Part shown: positions 1 through 6,888 of the stretch, one piece after another
Layout of the letters: each line of letters opens with the position of its first letter
Position numbering within the stretch: position 1 is the first letter of the stretch
Source: an uncultured Lachnospiraceae bacterium
GTDB lineage: Bacteria > Bacillota > Clostridia > Lachnospirales > Lachnospiraceae
Length of the DNA stretch: 7,430 bases
Direction: 5' to 3'
Assembly (NCBI GenBank): GCA_902463835.1
Contig: CABQGZ010000162.1
Span: forward strand, 1-7,430
The notes under the pieces: model-generated
What the model was told of the DNA's origin: nothing
The model's database searches: none
Seen by the model: the letters and a program-made list of their open reading frames with translations, nothing else
Made by a program: the position numbers and the translations under genes

Positions 1-141
1 TCCGCTTTCTTCCCACTCTTCCAGAAGCAGCTCGATCAGTTCCTCCCTGCTTAGTTTTTTTAGGTTCCGGGGTGTCATGGACCGGGACATCCCTTTGGGC
101 CTGTATCGTTCCTTTTTCTTCCAGATTCTCTTTCCAAGCAA
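1..141 (-). CDS. Partial small protein with basic N-terminus and leucine-rich helix, unknown function (5' end only)
   Basis: Only the first 47 codons are present; the gene continues beyond position 1. The reading frame is closed upstream by a TGA at 145-147. I place the start at TTG 139-141 because AAAGGTGG lies 8 bases before it. An ATG at 88-90 is the alternative, but the purines before it (AAAGGG) touch the start codon, which is too close. From TTG the protein starts with a strongly basic stretch (KRIWKKKERYRPK), followed by MTPRNLKKLSREELIELLLE, which should form an amphipathic helix and then continue into Glu-rich sequence. From memory, short proteins with an LKKLxRxELxELLLE opening and a following coiled coil occur beside sortase-anchored proteins in Lachnospiraceae. 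That is family recollection, not something the window proves. It begins 40 bp after the surface-protein stop with no terminator between, so the two genes are probably one transcript. The function is unknown. Confidence 0.62.
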   Translation of the reverse strand, partial: MLGKRIWKKKERYRPKGMSRSMTPRNLKKLSREELIELLLEEWEESG

Positions 142-149
142 CTGTCACG

Positions 150-157
150 CCACCTTT
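150..157 (-). promoter_or_regulatory. Ribosome binding site that decides the TTG start of the partial gene
   Basis: On the minus strand AAAGGTGG is followed by 8 bases and then TTG at 139-141. The match to the anti-Shine-Dalgarno sequence is incomplete but well spaced, and better placed than anything before the in-frame ATG at 88-90. Confidence 0.45.
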
Positions 158-181
158 CCCAGAGTCAGATATATGCTCTGT

Positions 182-3100
182 TCACTTCTTACAGACTACT
201 CCTTTTTTTCTACGCCCAAACAACAGATATATCACCGTTCCACCCACAAGCACATAGCCGCCGACCACATACGGCAACGTCCCGCTTCCTCCACTATCGG
301 GCAGTCTGTATCCTCTCTTATAGAAGCCACTGTCGTGGTGTTTCGATTCATAGAGAACAACCTGCATCTCCTCTGCGCTTGGCATTTCAATGTTCAGTAT
401 CACGGTGCCAAACAGCGTAGCTTTGTCTTCCGAATAGGATGCCACACCATCAGAATCCCGTTTTTCATCCCCTCCCTGGTTGACGGGCGACGCAATGAGG
501 GGCGATATGATCGTTTTTCCATCTCCGTCCTGAAATTTTACCGCATATGTGCCTGGGGGCAAATCTGTAAACTTGTAACGCCCCGGCTCATACGGTTCCA
601 CAGCACTGCCTCCGGCTGCACGCACGCTGATCTGCTGGCCTGTCTCAATCACTACCTTCTGCTTCTTCGGATCATTCCCGTAATGGTATGGCTCATAATC
701 TTCTTCCCTGGCAGCATCTCCGCCAATCTTAAGCTTCCAGAGTGATACCTTTATACCGGAGAGCAGGCCGTCGCCCGTTACTTCTGCTCCGTCCTGTATG
801 CCGTCGGCATTCCTGTCCAGCCATGTCAATCCCTCCAATGTCCTGGAAATGATCCTGCATAGATCGCCCGAGGAAAGATTGTTGAGCATCAGACGGTTGT
901 GAACCACGTCCCCGACACGATTCTCCGGCAGACGCAGCGTAAGCTTCATCTCTATGATTCCCTTGCCGGGAACAGCACATTGATATGCAATTGCCGTAAT
1001 CTGTTTTCCCTGAACCTCCGGGTCTGGTTTCCATGTGTTATCTTTATTTAAAGTGAACGTTTTCCACCCAGCAATGTCAAGATTGGAAATGTCCCGCGTG
1101 TCGCTGTAGCTTTCGTCTGTCGTATAGTAGAAAGTGACCTCGGACAGATTAGCATCACTGCGCACAATCTTAAATTCTTCCACCAGCGCACTGCCCTGAT
1201 ACTTGCTCCGTCCAATTCCGTTTCGCGGCAGAATATCTGCGATCCAACCGGTGTAAGGAGCTTCGGAATCATTGTATACTTTCATGGTAAAGGTCATAGG
1301 CTGATCCAGATTCACCACTGCCTGATCCGCTGTTTTAATAATGGTGAGCGCACTGGACTTGCTGATAGTTATACTTGTATCAGCCTGATTCTGAAAGGCT
1401 GATCCATGAGCCCGATCCCAATCCAATGTACTCCAGATATCTGCTCGAACAGGCAGCTTTTCATTGTTGGACACATCATTTGCTGGATCATCTGCATTTC
1501 CAATATGACAGGAAAAGTATATGGGATCCAGATTCTCTATGGTATGACTGAGAGGAATGTCCTCCAATATCCAAGTGAGGGTACTTGTCCCATCCTCATT
1601 TTTTTGAATTACCGGTTCCATATATTGGCCGCCGGTCACTATGCCCGGCGTCTGAGCGCTGGCATCCTGCTGATAACTTCCGCCCCACACTGCGGTACCT
1701 GTATAATAGCGCAACCCTCTTGGAAGCGTTGCCTGAACCGTAATATCTCCATATTGTGTTACCGTCTCACCGTAGGAACCGGAATCTTCCACTGACCGGA
1801 CTGCATGGGGCGTAATCTTGAAATCGGCCACGTGCTCCCCTGCCTCCATAGAATACACATCCTTCGATGATCCTTGGGATGTAGTCTGTGCTACCTGCAG
1901 ACCGACCTGGGTCTCATAACCCACGACATATACACAATCAAGAAAGAAATAGCCGCCAGTCCCTGCAATCAATGCTTCGTCCTGAAAATAAGATTTCCGC
2001 GCCGTGCCAAAGCCGTTGTTTCCAGCTATCTCCTCATTTCCGTTGTTCGTACAACGTTTCCAGCTCCATTCGTGGGTGGGCTTGATATATGTTTCCGCAC
2101 TCATTCTTGTCTGCGCACTGGGTGAGTAGGACGGAAATCCATTTCTGGAATATTTCAGATATTCCCAGACACTCAGTTCCTTTTCCGGATCGTTAAAATA
2201 CGCTCTTGCCTGCTCCTTTACATCCGCCCGCGTCCAGCCGGCGGCATAGCCGGTAAAAGCATAGATGTAACCGGTCTCTGCCGTATCCTTGATTCTTCCA
2301 TGGACTGCCATATGCAGATGGTTCATCTGGCTGGTATCCCCCTCAGACATGGTACCGTCGTTACTCAGATTACGATATTCCATTAAAACCGCCACGCAGA
2401 CAGCGCCGTCCGCTTTCAGAGCCTCCATGGAATCATACCAGATGAGATCATCCGGAACCGCCCGCATCATCTCATCGTCATAGCCTTCCTGATCCGGCTT
2501 TTTTCCATCATGATTCCAGCCCCGCTTATCCCTTGTCGTTCCATAAAGCATCTTCGGTTCCAGCGCCACATGCTCTATGTCATCTTTCCACCCCGGTACC
2601 GCATCATAGCGGGGCCAGATTGTCCATGTATGGGAATTCCATGGAAAAGAGTTGGAATTCCATGTGGTTGATGTTTCTTTTATCCCGGCCGCCAGCATCT
2701 CCTGTTTTGTGACTGGCTCAAAGAATGCGTCATCAAACTTTGCCATAATATTATAGGCAACCCCACCTGCATCGCCTTCTGATCCGTCGTGTTCCATCCA
2801 TACCTCCAGATCCGTATACGTACCGGGTGTCGCGTAGTCTTTCAATTCTGTCTGGGAGTGAAAGCATTCGTCTGTCAATGGCTGATTCCATTCTCCCAGT
2901 GGTTTGATCATCGCCAGATATGTATTAAATCTTCCCTCATTCTGCAGTGTGATTGAGGTATCCAGGCAATCATATTCCTTTTCTCCCTCCCACAAGCTTT
3001 TCCCGTTCAAAGACACGTCATAGACAAAAATACTCTGCCACATGGTAAGACTTCCCGTATTCTTGACATTGGTAATGTAATGCTCCGAATCCTTGCCCTG

Positions 3101-4582
3101 CTGATCATAAAATGGCGTGACAACCCAGATTTCACCGGTGGAGAAAACAGCCTCGTCAATCTTCCAGTATTGGGAACCGATCTCTGCGGGATCATAAAAT
3201 TCCGTATCTGTCACTCTGCCGCGTTCATGCGTATATGGCAGATACTCAGGATCAAAGGTATAGTCAGTAACCTTTACACGAATCACACGCTGAAGGTCAT
3301 CATGCGCATACCCGCCATCTGTAAAAGTCCATGTACCGCCATCCGCGCAGGAATAAGCTGCCACCGTTCCTTTGTTCAGAGGCGCGGCATAACTAGGCAC
3401 CTGTGTCCCCTGGAGCATACGCTCATCCTGCTGGGATGTACCATCCAGAAATGCATCTGCACTCCAGACTCTGGGCAAAAATTCCTGCGTAATAAAATTG
3501 AACCCTGGCGCGTTAGACGATTGATATGCCGTCGTCAGCCGGATATCAAACTCAATGGTATCGCCTTCCCGGGGGAATTCACATCCCCGAAGGCCGTGTG
3601 CCTTATCCACACCCTTTACCATCAACCGAACGCCATACGCGCCCATTCGTCCGTTCCAGGCTTCATTCGTCTCCGTCTTATCCAATGCCATATCATTGCC
3701 GGTGGAAAAATCAAAATCACCAATATAGCTTGTGGTAGAACTTTCTCCTCTTTTTAACGTAACGCTGTAACGAGGTGTACAGGTAACTGTCACCGGTTTT
3801 GGACGAACTGTTTGATATTCCTGCTTTTCATGCTCCTTGCATATATACGTACTCCCCCACACACAACCGTTAGGAACGCTATTTATAAGCTCTACACCAA
3901 CATCATTTTGTTCCAGCCACACGGTAAAAATCGGTTGCAGAGTGGAATTATTTTCCATATTGAGCACTCGAACCGTCACGTCCCTGGAGCGTGAGGCAGC
4001 CGTAATGTCAGATCCATCGCGGTTGTCCAGAAAGCTGCCGTGCAGCACCTGGTACCTTACACCACCCACTGTAATCATCTCATCCTCATACGTATAGGCC
4101 ACCTGTTGCCCATCTGCTTGCAGCCAGGACATTTCCTCTACAGAAAAGTATGCCTCTTCCCGTGTGACCGGAAGCAGAAATTCAAAGCAAACGCGCGCAG
4201 AGCTATAGTGATTGACATCCTGTGGATCCTGCTGTGTTGTAGTATAATAAAAGTCATATTTAATTGTGTCAAAGGTTCGAACACGAAGATTTGACGCTCC
4301 CGTGTCGCAGCCGTCGGAATCATCTGCATCCCAGGGAGAGGAGCCATCACTGATTCCATTACTGGTCTCCTGGTCTGTTGTACCCATTCCCACAATAGAA
4401 ATATATGCATCATCTCCCTTCAATGCTCCAGTTTGATCCAGTGTGATTGCAGGGAGAATCAGTGCATACGTAGTGCAAAAAACAACGACTGCTGCCACAC
4501 AAGTCAAGATACTATGCCAAATTTTCTTTCTCTGGTGTGCTTTCCTATAGTTCTCCGTCTGCCACAGCATGTTGTTTCCCAC
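182..4582 (-). CDS. Large sortase-anchored surface protein (SdrD B-like and DUF11-like domains, LPDSGG sorting motif)
   Basis: This 1466-aa protein is probably exported and covalently fixed to the cell wall as an adhesin, matrix-binding protein or pilus-type component; the ligand is unknown. Residues 10-20 are basic (YRKAHQRKK), and residues 21-48 form a hydrophobic signal segment ending YALILPAITL. Residues of about 50-1070 are rich in Trp, Tyr and Asp and match no domain I can name. Residues of about 1076-1230 resemble a DUF11/isopeptide-type beta domain (start SSALTIIKTADQAVV). Residues of about 1246-1412 resemble SdrD B: a calcium-loop sequence DRNADGIQDG (1256-1265), GRYKFTDLPPGTYAVKF, then SPVNQGGDEKRDSDG (1365-1379). 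LPDSGG at 1427-1432, a hydrophobic span of about 1436-1456 and the tail RRKKGVVCKK form the sorting signal. The start is GTG 4580-4582, which has AGGGAGGGAG 5 bases upstream; the ATG at 4568-4570 (Met5) is too far from it. There are fifteen cysteines outside the signal segment, which is unusual. The frame is intact. The exact role is inferred. Confidence 0.93.
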   Translation of the reverse strand: MGNNMLWQTENYRKAHQRKKIWHSILTCVAAVVVFCTTYALILPAITLDQTGALKGDDAYISIVGMGTTDQETSNGISDGSSPWDADDSDGCDTGASNLRVRTFDTIKYDFYYTTTQQDPQDVNHYSSARVCFEFLLPVTREEAYFSVEEMSWLQADGQQVAYTYEDEMITVGGVRYQVLHGSFLDNRDGSDITAASRSRDVTVRVLNMENNSTLQPIFTVWLEQNDVGVELINSVPNGCVWGSTYICKEHEKQEYQTVRPKPVTVTCTPRYSVTLKRGESSTTSYIGDFDFSTGNDMALDKTETNEAWNGRMGAYGVRLMVKGVDKAHGLRGCEFPREGDTIEFDIRLTTAYQSSNAPGFNFITQEFLPRVWSADAFLDGTSQQDERMLQGTQVPSYAAPLNKGTVAAYSCADGGTWTFTDGGYAHDDLQRVIRVKVTDYTFDPEYLPYTHERGRVTDTEFYDPAEIGSQYWKIDEAVFSTGEIWVVTPFYDQQGKDSEHYITNVKNTGSLTMWQSIFVYDVSLNGKSLWEGEKEYDCLDTSITLQNEGRFNTYLAMIKPLGEWNQPLTDECFHSQTELKDYATPGTYTDLEVWMEHDGSEGDAGGVAYNIMAKFDDAFFEPVTKQEMLAAGIKETSTTWNSNSFPWNSHTWTIWPRYDAVPGWKDDIEHVALEPKMLYGTTRDKRGWNHDGKKPDQEGYDDEMMRAVPDDLIWYDSMEALKADGAVCVAVLMEYRNLSNDGTMSEGDTSQMNHLHMAVHGRIKDTAETGYIYAFTGYAAGWTRADVKEQARAYFNDPEKELSVWEYLKYSRNGFPSYSPSAQTRMSAETYIKPTHEWSWKRCTNNGNEEIAGNNGFGTARKSYFQDEALIAGTGGYFFLDCVYVVGYETQVGLQVAQTTSQGSSKDVYSMEAGEHVADFKITPHAVRSVEDSGSYGETVTQYGDITVQATLPRGLRYYTGTAVWGGSYQQDASAQTPGIVTGGQYMEPVIQKNEDGTSTLTWILEDIPLSHTIENLDPIYFSCHIGNADDPANDVSNNEKLPVRADIWSTLDWDRAHGSAFQNQADTSITISKSSALTIIKTADQAVVNLDQPMTFTMKVYNDSEAPYTGWIADILPRNGIGRSKYQGSALVEEFKIVRSDANLSEVTFYYTTDESYSDTRDISNLDIAGWKTFTLNKDNTWKPDPEVQGKQITAIAYQCAVPGKGIIEMKLTLRLPENRVGDVVHNRLMLNNLSSGDLCRIISRTLEGLTWLDRNADGIQDGAEVTGDGLLSGIKVSLWKLKIGGDAAREEDYEPYHYGNDPKKQKVVIETGQQISVRAAGGSAVEPYEPGRYKFTDLPPGTYAVKFQDGDGKTIISPLIASPVNQGGDEKRDSDGVASYSEDKATLFGTVILNIEMPSAEEMQVVLYESKHHDSGFYKRGYRLPDSGGSGTLPYVVGGYVLVGGTVIYLLFGRRKKGVVCKK
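185..304 (-). other. C-terminal cell-wall sorting signal (LPDSGG, hydrophobic span, RRKK tail)
   Basis: This stretch encodes residues 1427-1466 of the surface protein. The order is canonical for a sortase substrate: an LPxTG-like pentapeptide (LPDSG), a short Gly/Ser linker, about 20 hydrophobic residues (LPYVVGGYVLVGGTVIYLLF) and a positively charged tail. The fourth motif residue is Ser rather than Thr. By analogy, sortase would cleave between Ser1430 and Gly1431. The cognate sortase is not in the window. Confidence 0.88.
2633..2664. repeat. Short 21-bp-period direct repeat inside the surface-protein gene
   Basis: The 11-mer GGAATTCCATG occurs at 2633-2643 and again at 2654-2664, exactly 21 bp (7 codons) apart. 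In the protein it produces two W-N-S units, in TWNSNSFPWNSHTW (about residues 640-653). Each copy contains the self-complementary GGAATTCC. It is most simply a small in-frame duplication; no regulatory role is evident. Confidence 0.55.
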
Positions 4583-4587
4583 AATTA

Positions 4588-4597
4588 CTCCCTCCCT
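4588..4597 (-). promoter_or_regulatory. Ribosome binding site of the surface-protein gene
   Basis: The minus strand reads AGGGAGGGAG, then 5 bases (TAATT), then GTG at 4580-4582. This purine-rich block fixes the non-ATG start; the first in-frame ATG is 17 bases away from it. Confidence 0.8.
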
Positions 4598-4622
4598 ATT
4601 TATTGCTTTTAAAGATAATCCT

Positions 4623-4651
4623 ATCGTACTTCATTTTCCTATGCTTTTCTA
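4623..4651 (-). promoter_or_regulatory. Weak promoter candidate for the surface-protein gene
   Basis: On the minus strand TACGAT (4623-4628) matches 4 of 6 positions of the sigma-A -10 box. A 17-base spacer upstream brings one to TAGAAA (4646-4651), which is a poor -35 box. No better pair was found between the deoC terminator and the start codon. A weak -35 immediately downstream of the paired repeats at 4654-4683 would suit an activator-dependent promoter, but the call rests on eye alone. Confidence 0.25.
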
Positions 4652-4653
4652 TT

Positions 4654-4683
4654 CACAGTATTTTCCTTTTTTTACACTGTATT
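4654..4683. repeat. Paired 9-bp direct repeats, possible response-regulator operator
   Basis: On the plus strand CACAGTATT (4654-4662) and CACTGTATT (4675-4683) differ at one base and are separated by 12 bp, giving a 21-bp period, so both copies face the same side of the helix. Nine-base direct repeats spaced by 12-13 bp are the known layout of LytTR-family regulator sites (AgrA, ComE type), and the first copy contains ACAGTATT, close to that consensus. The repeats sit 72-101 bp upstream of the surface-protein start, just upstream of the promoter candidate. No regulator gene is in the window, so the assignment is inference. Confidence 0.4.
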
Positions 4684-4711
4684 GACATACTCATTTTCGT
4701 TAATAGCTTTG

Positions 4712-4758
4712 CAATATATAACAAGGGCGATGACAGATTTCTACTCCGTCATCGCCCT
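4712..4758 (-). terminator. Probable intrinsic terminator after deoC
   Basis: A perfect 11-bp stem (AGGGCGATGAC at 4724-4734 with GTCATCGCCCT at 4748-4758) encloses a 13-base loop. In the minus-strand direction it is followed by TTGTTATATATT, a moderately U-rich tail. It begins 40 bp after the deoC stop and separates the housekeeping operon from the surface-protein gene. The broken U-run suggests that termination may be incomplete. Confidence 0.7.
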
Positions 4759-4798
4759 GATTCACTTTCAACAACAGTAAACGTTACAGCCAGTATCG

Positions 4799-5449
4799 TT
4801 ACTGTTCCTTTATCAACTTCACAATCCTGCTTGTTCCAAGCCTTGATGCACCCAGGCTTAAGAACCGCTTGGCATCCTCCAGAGAGGAAATGCCTCCCGC
4901 CGCTTTCATCTTCACCTTCGGTCCCACATGCTGCGCGAAGAGTTCGATGTCCGCAAAACTGGCTCCGGCCGTGGAAAATCCGGTGGAGGTCTTGATGTAG
5001 TCCGCCCCGGAGTCCGTCACGATCTTACACATGACAATCTTCTCTTCCTCCGTCAAAAGGCAGGTCTCGATGATGACCTTCAGGATCTTATCCCCGCAGA
5101 TATTTTTCAAAAGCCGGATCTCATCCTCTATGTCCTCATATCGCTTGTCCTTCAACCAGCCGATGTTGATAACCATATCGATCTCGGCGGCGCCGTTTTC
5201 AATGGCCTCCTCCGTCTCAAAAGCCTTCACGGCGCTGGTCTGATAGCCATTGGGGAAGCCAATGACAGTGCACACCGGGATGCGTCCCTCCAGATACTCC
5301 GCCGCCTGCTTTACATAGGAGGGCGGAATGCAGACAGAAGCTGTCTGATATTCCACCGCTTCGTCGCAGAGTTTTTGTATCTCCGCCCAAGTGGCCTGCT
5401 GTGTCAGTAATGTGTGATCTACTGCGCCTGCTATTTTTTCTATTTCCAT
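4799..5449 (-). CDS. deoC: Deoxyribose-phosphate aldolase
   Basis: This 216-aa cytoplasmic class I aldolase (EC 4.1.2.4) reversibly splits 2-deoxy-D-ribose 5-phosphate into glyceraldehyde 3-phosphate and acetaldehyde, the last step of deoxynucleoside catabolism. The length is normal for the bacterial family. Visible signatures include DHTLL near the N-terminus, CTVIGFPNG at 60-68, EIDMVINIG with the catalytic-site Asp91, YIKTSTGF with the Schiff-base Lys153, KAAGGI with the second active-site Lys182, and the phosphate-binding end GASRLGTSR (200-208). The ATG at 5447-5449 is supported by AGAGGAG with an 8-base spacer. The gene starts 50 bp after the radA stop with no terminator between, so it is probably the last gene of the radA operon. 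It is not next to other deo genes here (no deoA, pdp, deoD or cdd), so it may be expressed constitutively with radA rather than induced by deoxynucleosides; that is inference. Confidence 0.96.
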   Translation of the reverse strand: MEIEKIAGAVDHTLLTQQATWAEIQKLCDEAVEYQTASVCIPPSYVKQAAEYLEGRIPVCTVIGFPNGYQTSAVKAFETEEAIENGAAEIDMVINIGWLKDKRYEDIEDEIRLLKNICGDKILKVIIETCLLTEEEKIVMCKIVTDSGADYIKTSTGFSTAGASFADIELFAQHVGPKVKMKAAGGISSLEDAKRFLSLGASRLGTSRIVKLIKEQ

Positions 5450-5457
5450 GTCTGATA

Positions 5458-5464
5458 CTCCTCT
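5458..5464 (-). promoter_or_regulatory. Ribosome binding site of deoC
   Basis: AGAGGAG on the minus strand lies 8 bases before the ATG at 5447-5449, within the 50-bp gap after radA. It supports independent translation initiation of deoC on a shared transcript. Confidence 0.75.
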
Positions 5465-5499
5465 TTGCTTCTACTGTTATTTGTGCGCAACATGTTACT

Positions 5500-6876
5500 T
5501 CACATCATTAGCACCTTCTGTATCGCTTCTCTCACATTGGAAACACCAACCAGGCGAATACCATCCACTGCCTTCACCATATCCAGACAGACCGTGGGCA
5601 GCACGCACACTTCAAATCCCAGCTTTCTCGCTTCCGCTACCCGCTGCTGCGGCATGCTGACCGCACGCACCTCGCCGCTTAAGCCCACCTCCCCGAAACA
5701 GATGGTCTTCTCGCCCACCGGCCGGTCTTTGAAGCTGGAAGCCAGAGCCAGCACGATTCCAAGGTCGATGGCCGGCTCATTCATGCGAAGTCCCCCAGCA
5801 ATGTTCACATAGGCGTCGCTGCTTCCCATGGACAGACCTGCCCGCTTCTCCAGCACCGCCATCAGAAGATTCACCCGGTTCAGATCGGCTCCTGCCGTGG
5901 TTCTTCTTGGAATTCCAAAATTGCTGTGACAGACTAATGCCTGTATCTCCAGCAAAATGGGGCGAGTTCCCTCCATGGAGCAGGCCACCACAGAGCCGCT
6001 GGCACCCTCCGGCCGGCCGCTGAGCATCACCTCCGAAGGATTTGCCACCTCACGTAAGCCCTCCTCGCACATCTCAAAGACGCCGATCTCATTGGTGGAA
6101 CCAAAACGATTTTTCACGCCTCTTAAGATGCGGTAGGCCGCATGGCGGTCTCCCTCAAAATAGAGCACAGTATCCACCATATGCTCCAGCACTCTGGGGC
6201 CGGCCACTACGCCCTCCTTGGTCACATGTCCCACAATGAACACGGCAATTCCCTTTTCCTTGGCGATGCGCATCAGTATACCAGTGGCCTCCCGCACCTG
6301 GGATACACTTCCCGGGGCGGAGGAGACGTCCTCACTGTACATGGTCTGGATGGAGTCGATGATCACGATCCTTGGAAGCTCCCGTTCAATCACTCCTGCA
6401 ATCCGGGCAAGATTCGTCTCGCACAGCAGCGTCAGTCCTTCCGTGAAGCTGCCGATGCGCTCCGCGCGCATCTTGATCTGCTGCAGAGACTCCTCACCGG
6501 ATATATACAGAACCGCCATGCGCTCCGCCAGTCTCTGACATACCTGCAAAAGCAGGGTAGACTTCCCGATTCCCGGGTCCCCTCCTACCAGCACCAGAGA
6601 GCCCGGCACGATTCCGCCGCCAAGCACCCGGTTCAGTTCCGGGAATCCTGTGGACACGCGTTCCTCCTGCTCATACTGTATCTTGGAGAGGCTCAAGGGC
6701 TTCGCCGCCGCACGTTCCTCCGCGGACAGCTTCCCTCCCCCTGTGGACTTCTTATCTACCAGCTCCTCCACAAAGGTGTTCCACTCCCGACAGCTGGGGC
6801 ACTGCCCCATCCACTTTGAGGACTCATATCCACAATTCTGACAAAAATAAACTGATACACTTTTCCCCTTCGCCAT
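5500..6876 (-). CDS. radA: DNA repair and recombination ATPase RadA/Sms
   Basis: RadA (Sms) is a RecA-like hexameric ATPase that helps process recombination intermediates and branch migration during homologous recombination and repair. The 458-aa length is typical. Domains in order: an N-terminal C4 zinc finger (C12-x2-C15 and C26-x2-C29, in FCQNCGYES and GQCPSC); the RecA-like core with Walker A GGDPGIGKST (98-107) and Walker B IVIIDS (170-175); the family-specific KNRFG motif (255-259); and a C-terminal Lon-protease-like domain from about residue 280 (IPRRTTAGAD, YVNIAGGLR, FGEVGLSGEVR). In the RadA family this last domain is structural rather than proteolytic. The ATG at 6874-6876 is preceded by AGGAAGG with a 4-base gap. 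The gene lies 12 bp after the 138-aa gene and 50 bp before deoC. In many Firmicutes radA follows the clpC operon; what lies further upstream is outside the window. All key residues are present. Confidence 0.98.
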   Translation of the reverse strand: MAKGKSVSVYFCQNCGYESSKWMGQCPSCREWNTFVEELVDKKSTGGGKLSAEERAAAKPLSLSKIQYEQEERVSTGFPELNRVLGGGIVPGSLVLVGGDPGIGKSTLLLQVCQRLAERMAVLYISGEESLQQIKMRAERIGSFTEGLTLLCETNLARIAGVIERELPRIVIIDSIQTMYSEDVSSAPGSVSQVREATGILMRIAKEKGIAVFIVGHVTKEGVVAGPRVLEHMVDTVLYFEGDRHAAYRILRGVKNRFGSTNEIGVFEMCEEGLREVANPSEVMLSGRPEGASGSVVACSMEGTRPILLEIQALVCHSNFGIPRRTTAGADLNRVNLLMAVLEKRAGLSMGSSDAYVNIAGGLRMNEPAIDLGIVLALASSFKDRPVGEKTICFGEVGLSGEVRAVSMPQQRVAEARKLGFEVCVLPTVCLDMVKAVDGIRLVGVSNVREAIQKVLMM

Positions 6877-6880
6877 CTTG

Positions 6881-6887
6881 CCTTCCT
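6881..6887 (-). promoter_or_regulatory. Ribosome binding site of radA
   Basis: AGGAAGG on the minus strand begins right after the stop codon of the 138-aa gene (6889-6891) and lies 4 bases before the radA ATG. This tight packing suggests coupled translation of the two genes. Confidence 0.65.
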
Positions 6888-6888
6888 G

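Noticed and set aside
52..63. A-AAA-AAA run in the partial gene as a programmed -1 frameshift site
   Set aside because: The heptamer is in phase, but there is no downstream structure or family reason for frameshifting visible in the 50 bases left, and Lys-Lys codons explain it.
160..181. Small hairpin CAGAG/CTCTG after the surface-protein stop as a terminator
   Set aside because: Only a 5-bp stem with an 11-base loop and no U-tract; it would not stop transcription into the next gene.
77..745. Plus-strand open frame of 222 aa
   Set aside because: It lies over the 3' end of the surface-protein gene, has no ribosome binding site, and its translation is low-complexity and shows no family signature. 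It is a shadow of the minus-strand gene.
182..1040. Possible frameshift or decay in the C-terminal part of the surface protein
   Set aside because: The minus frame is continuous from the DUF11-like domain through the SdrD B-like domain to a complete sorting signal, so the gene appears intact.
3080..3757. Plus-strand open frame of 225 aa
   Set aside because: It is entirely antisense to the intact surface-protein frame, with no plausible domain or start signal.
4682..4719. Plus-strand TTGACA (4682-4687) with TATATA (4714-4719) as a promoter
   Set aside because: The spacing is 26 bases, the frame downstream holds no plus-strand gene, and the TTGACA overlaps the direct repeat. Probably chance.
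6142..6819. Plus-strand open frame of 225 aa
   Set aside because: It is antisense to radA, whose motifs are complete; the translation is rich in His, Ser and Leu, as expected of a shadow frame.
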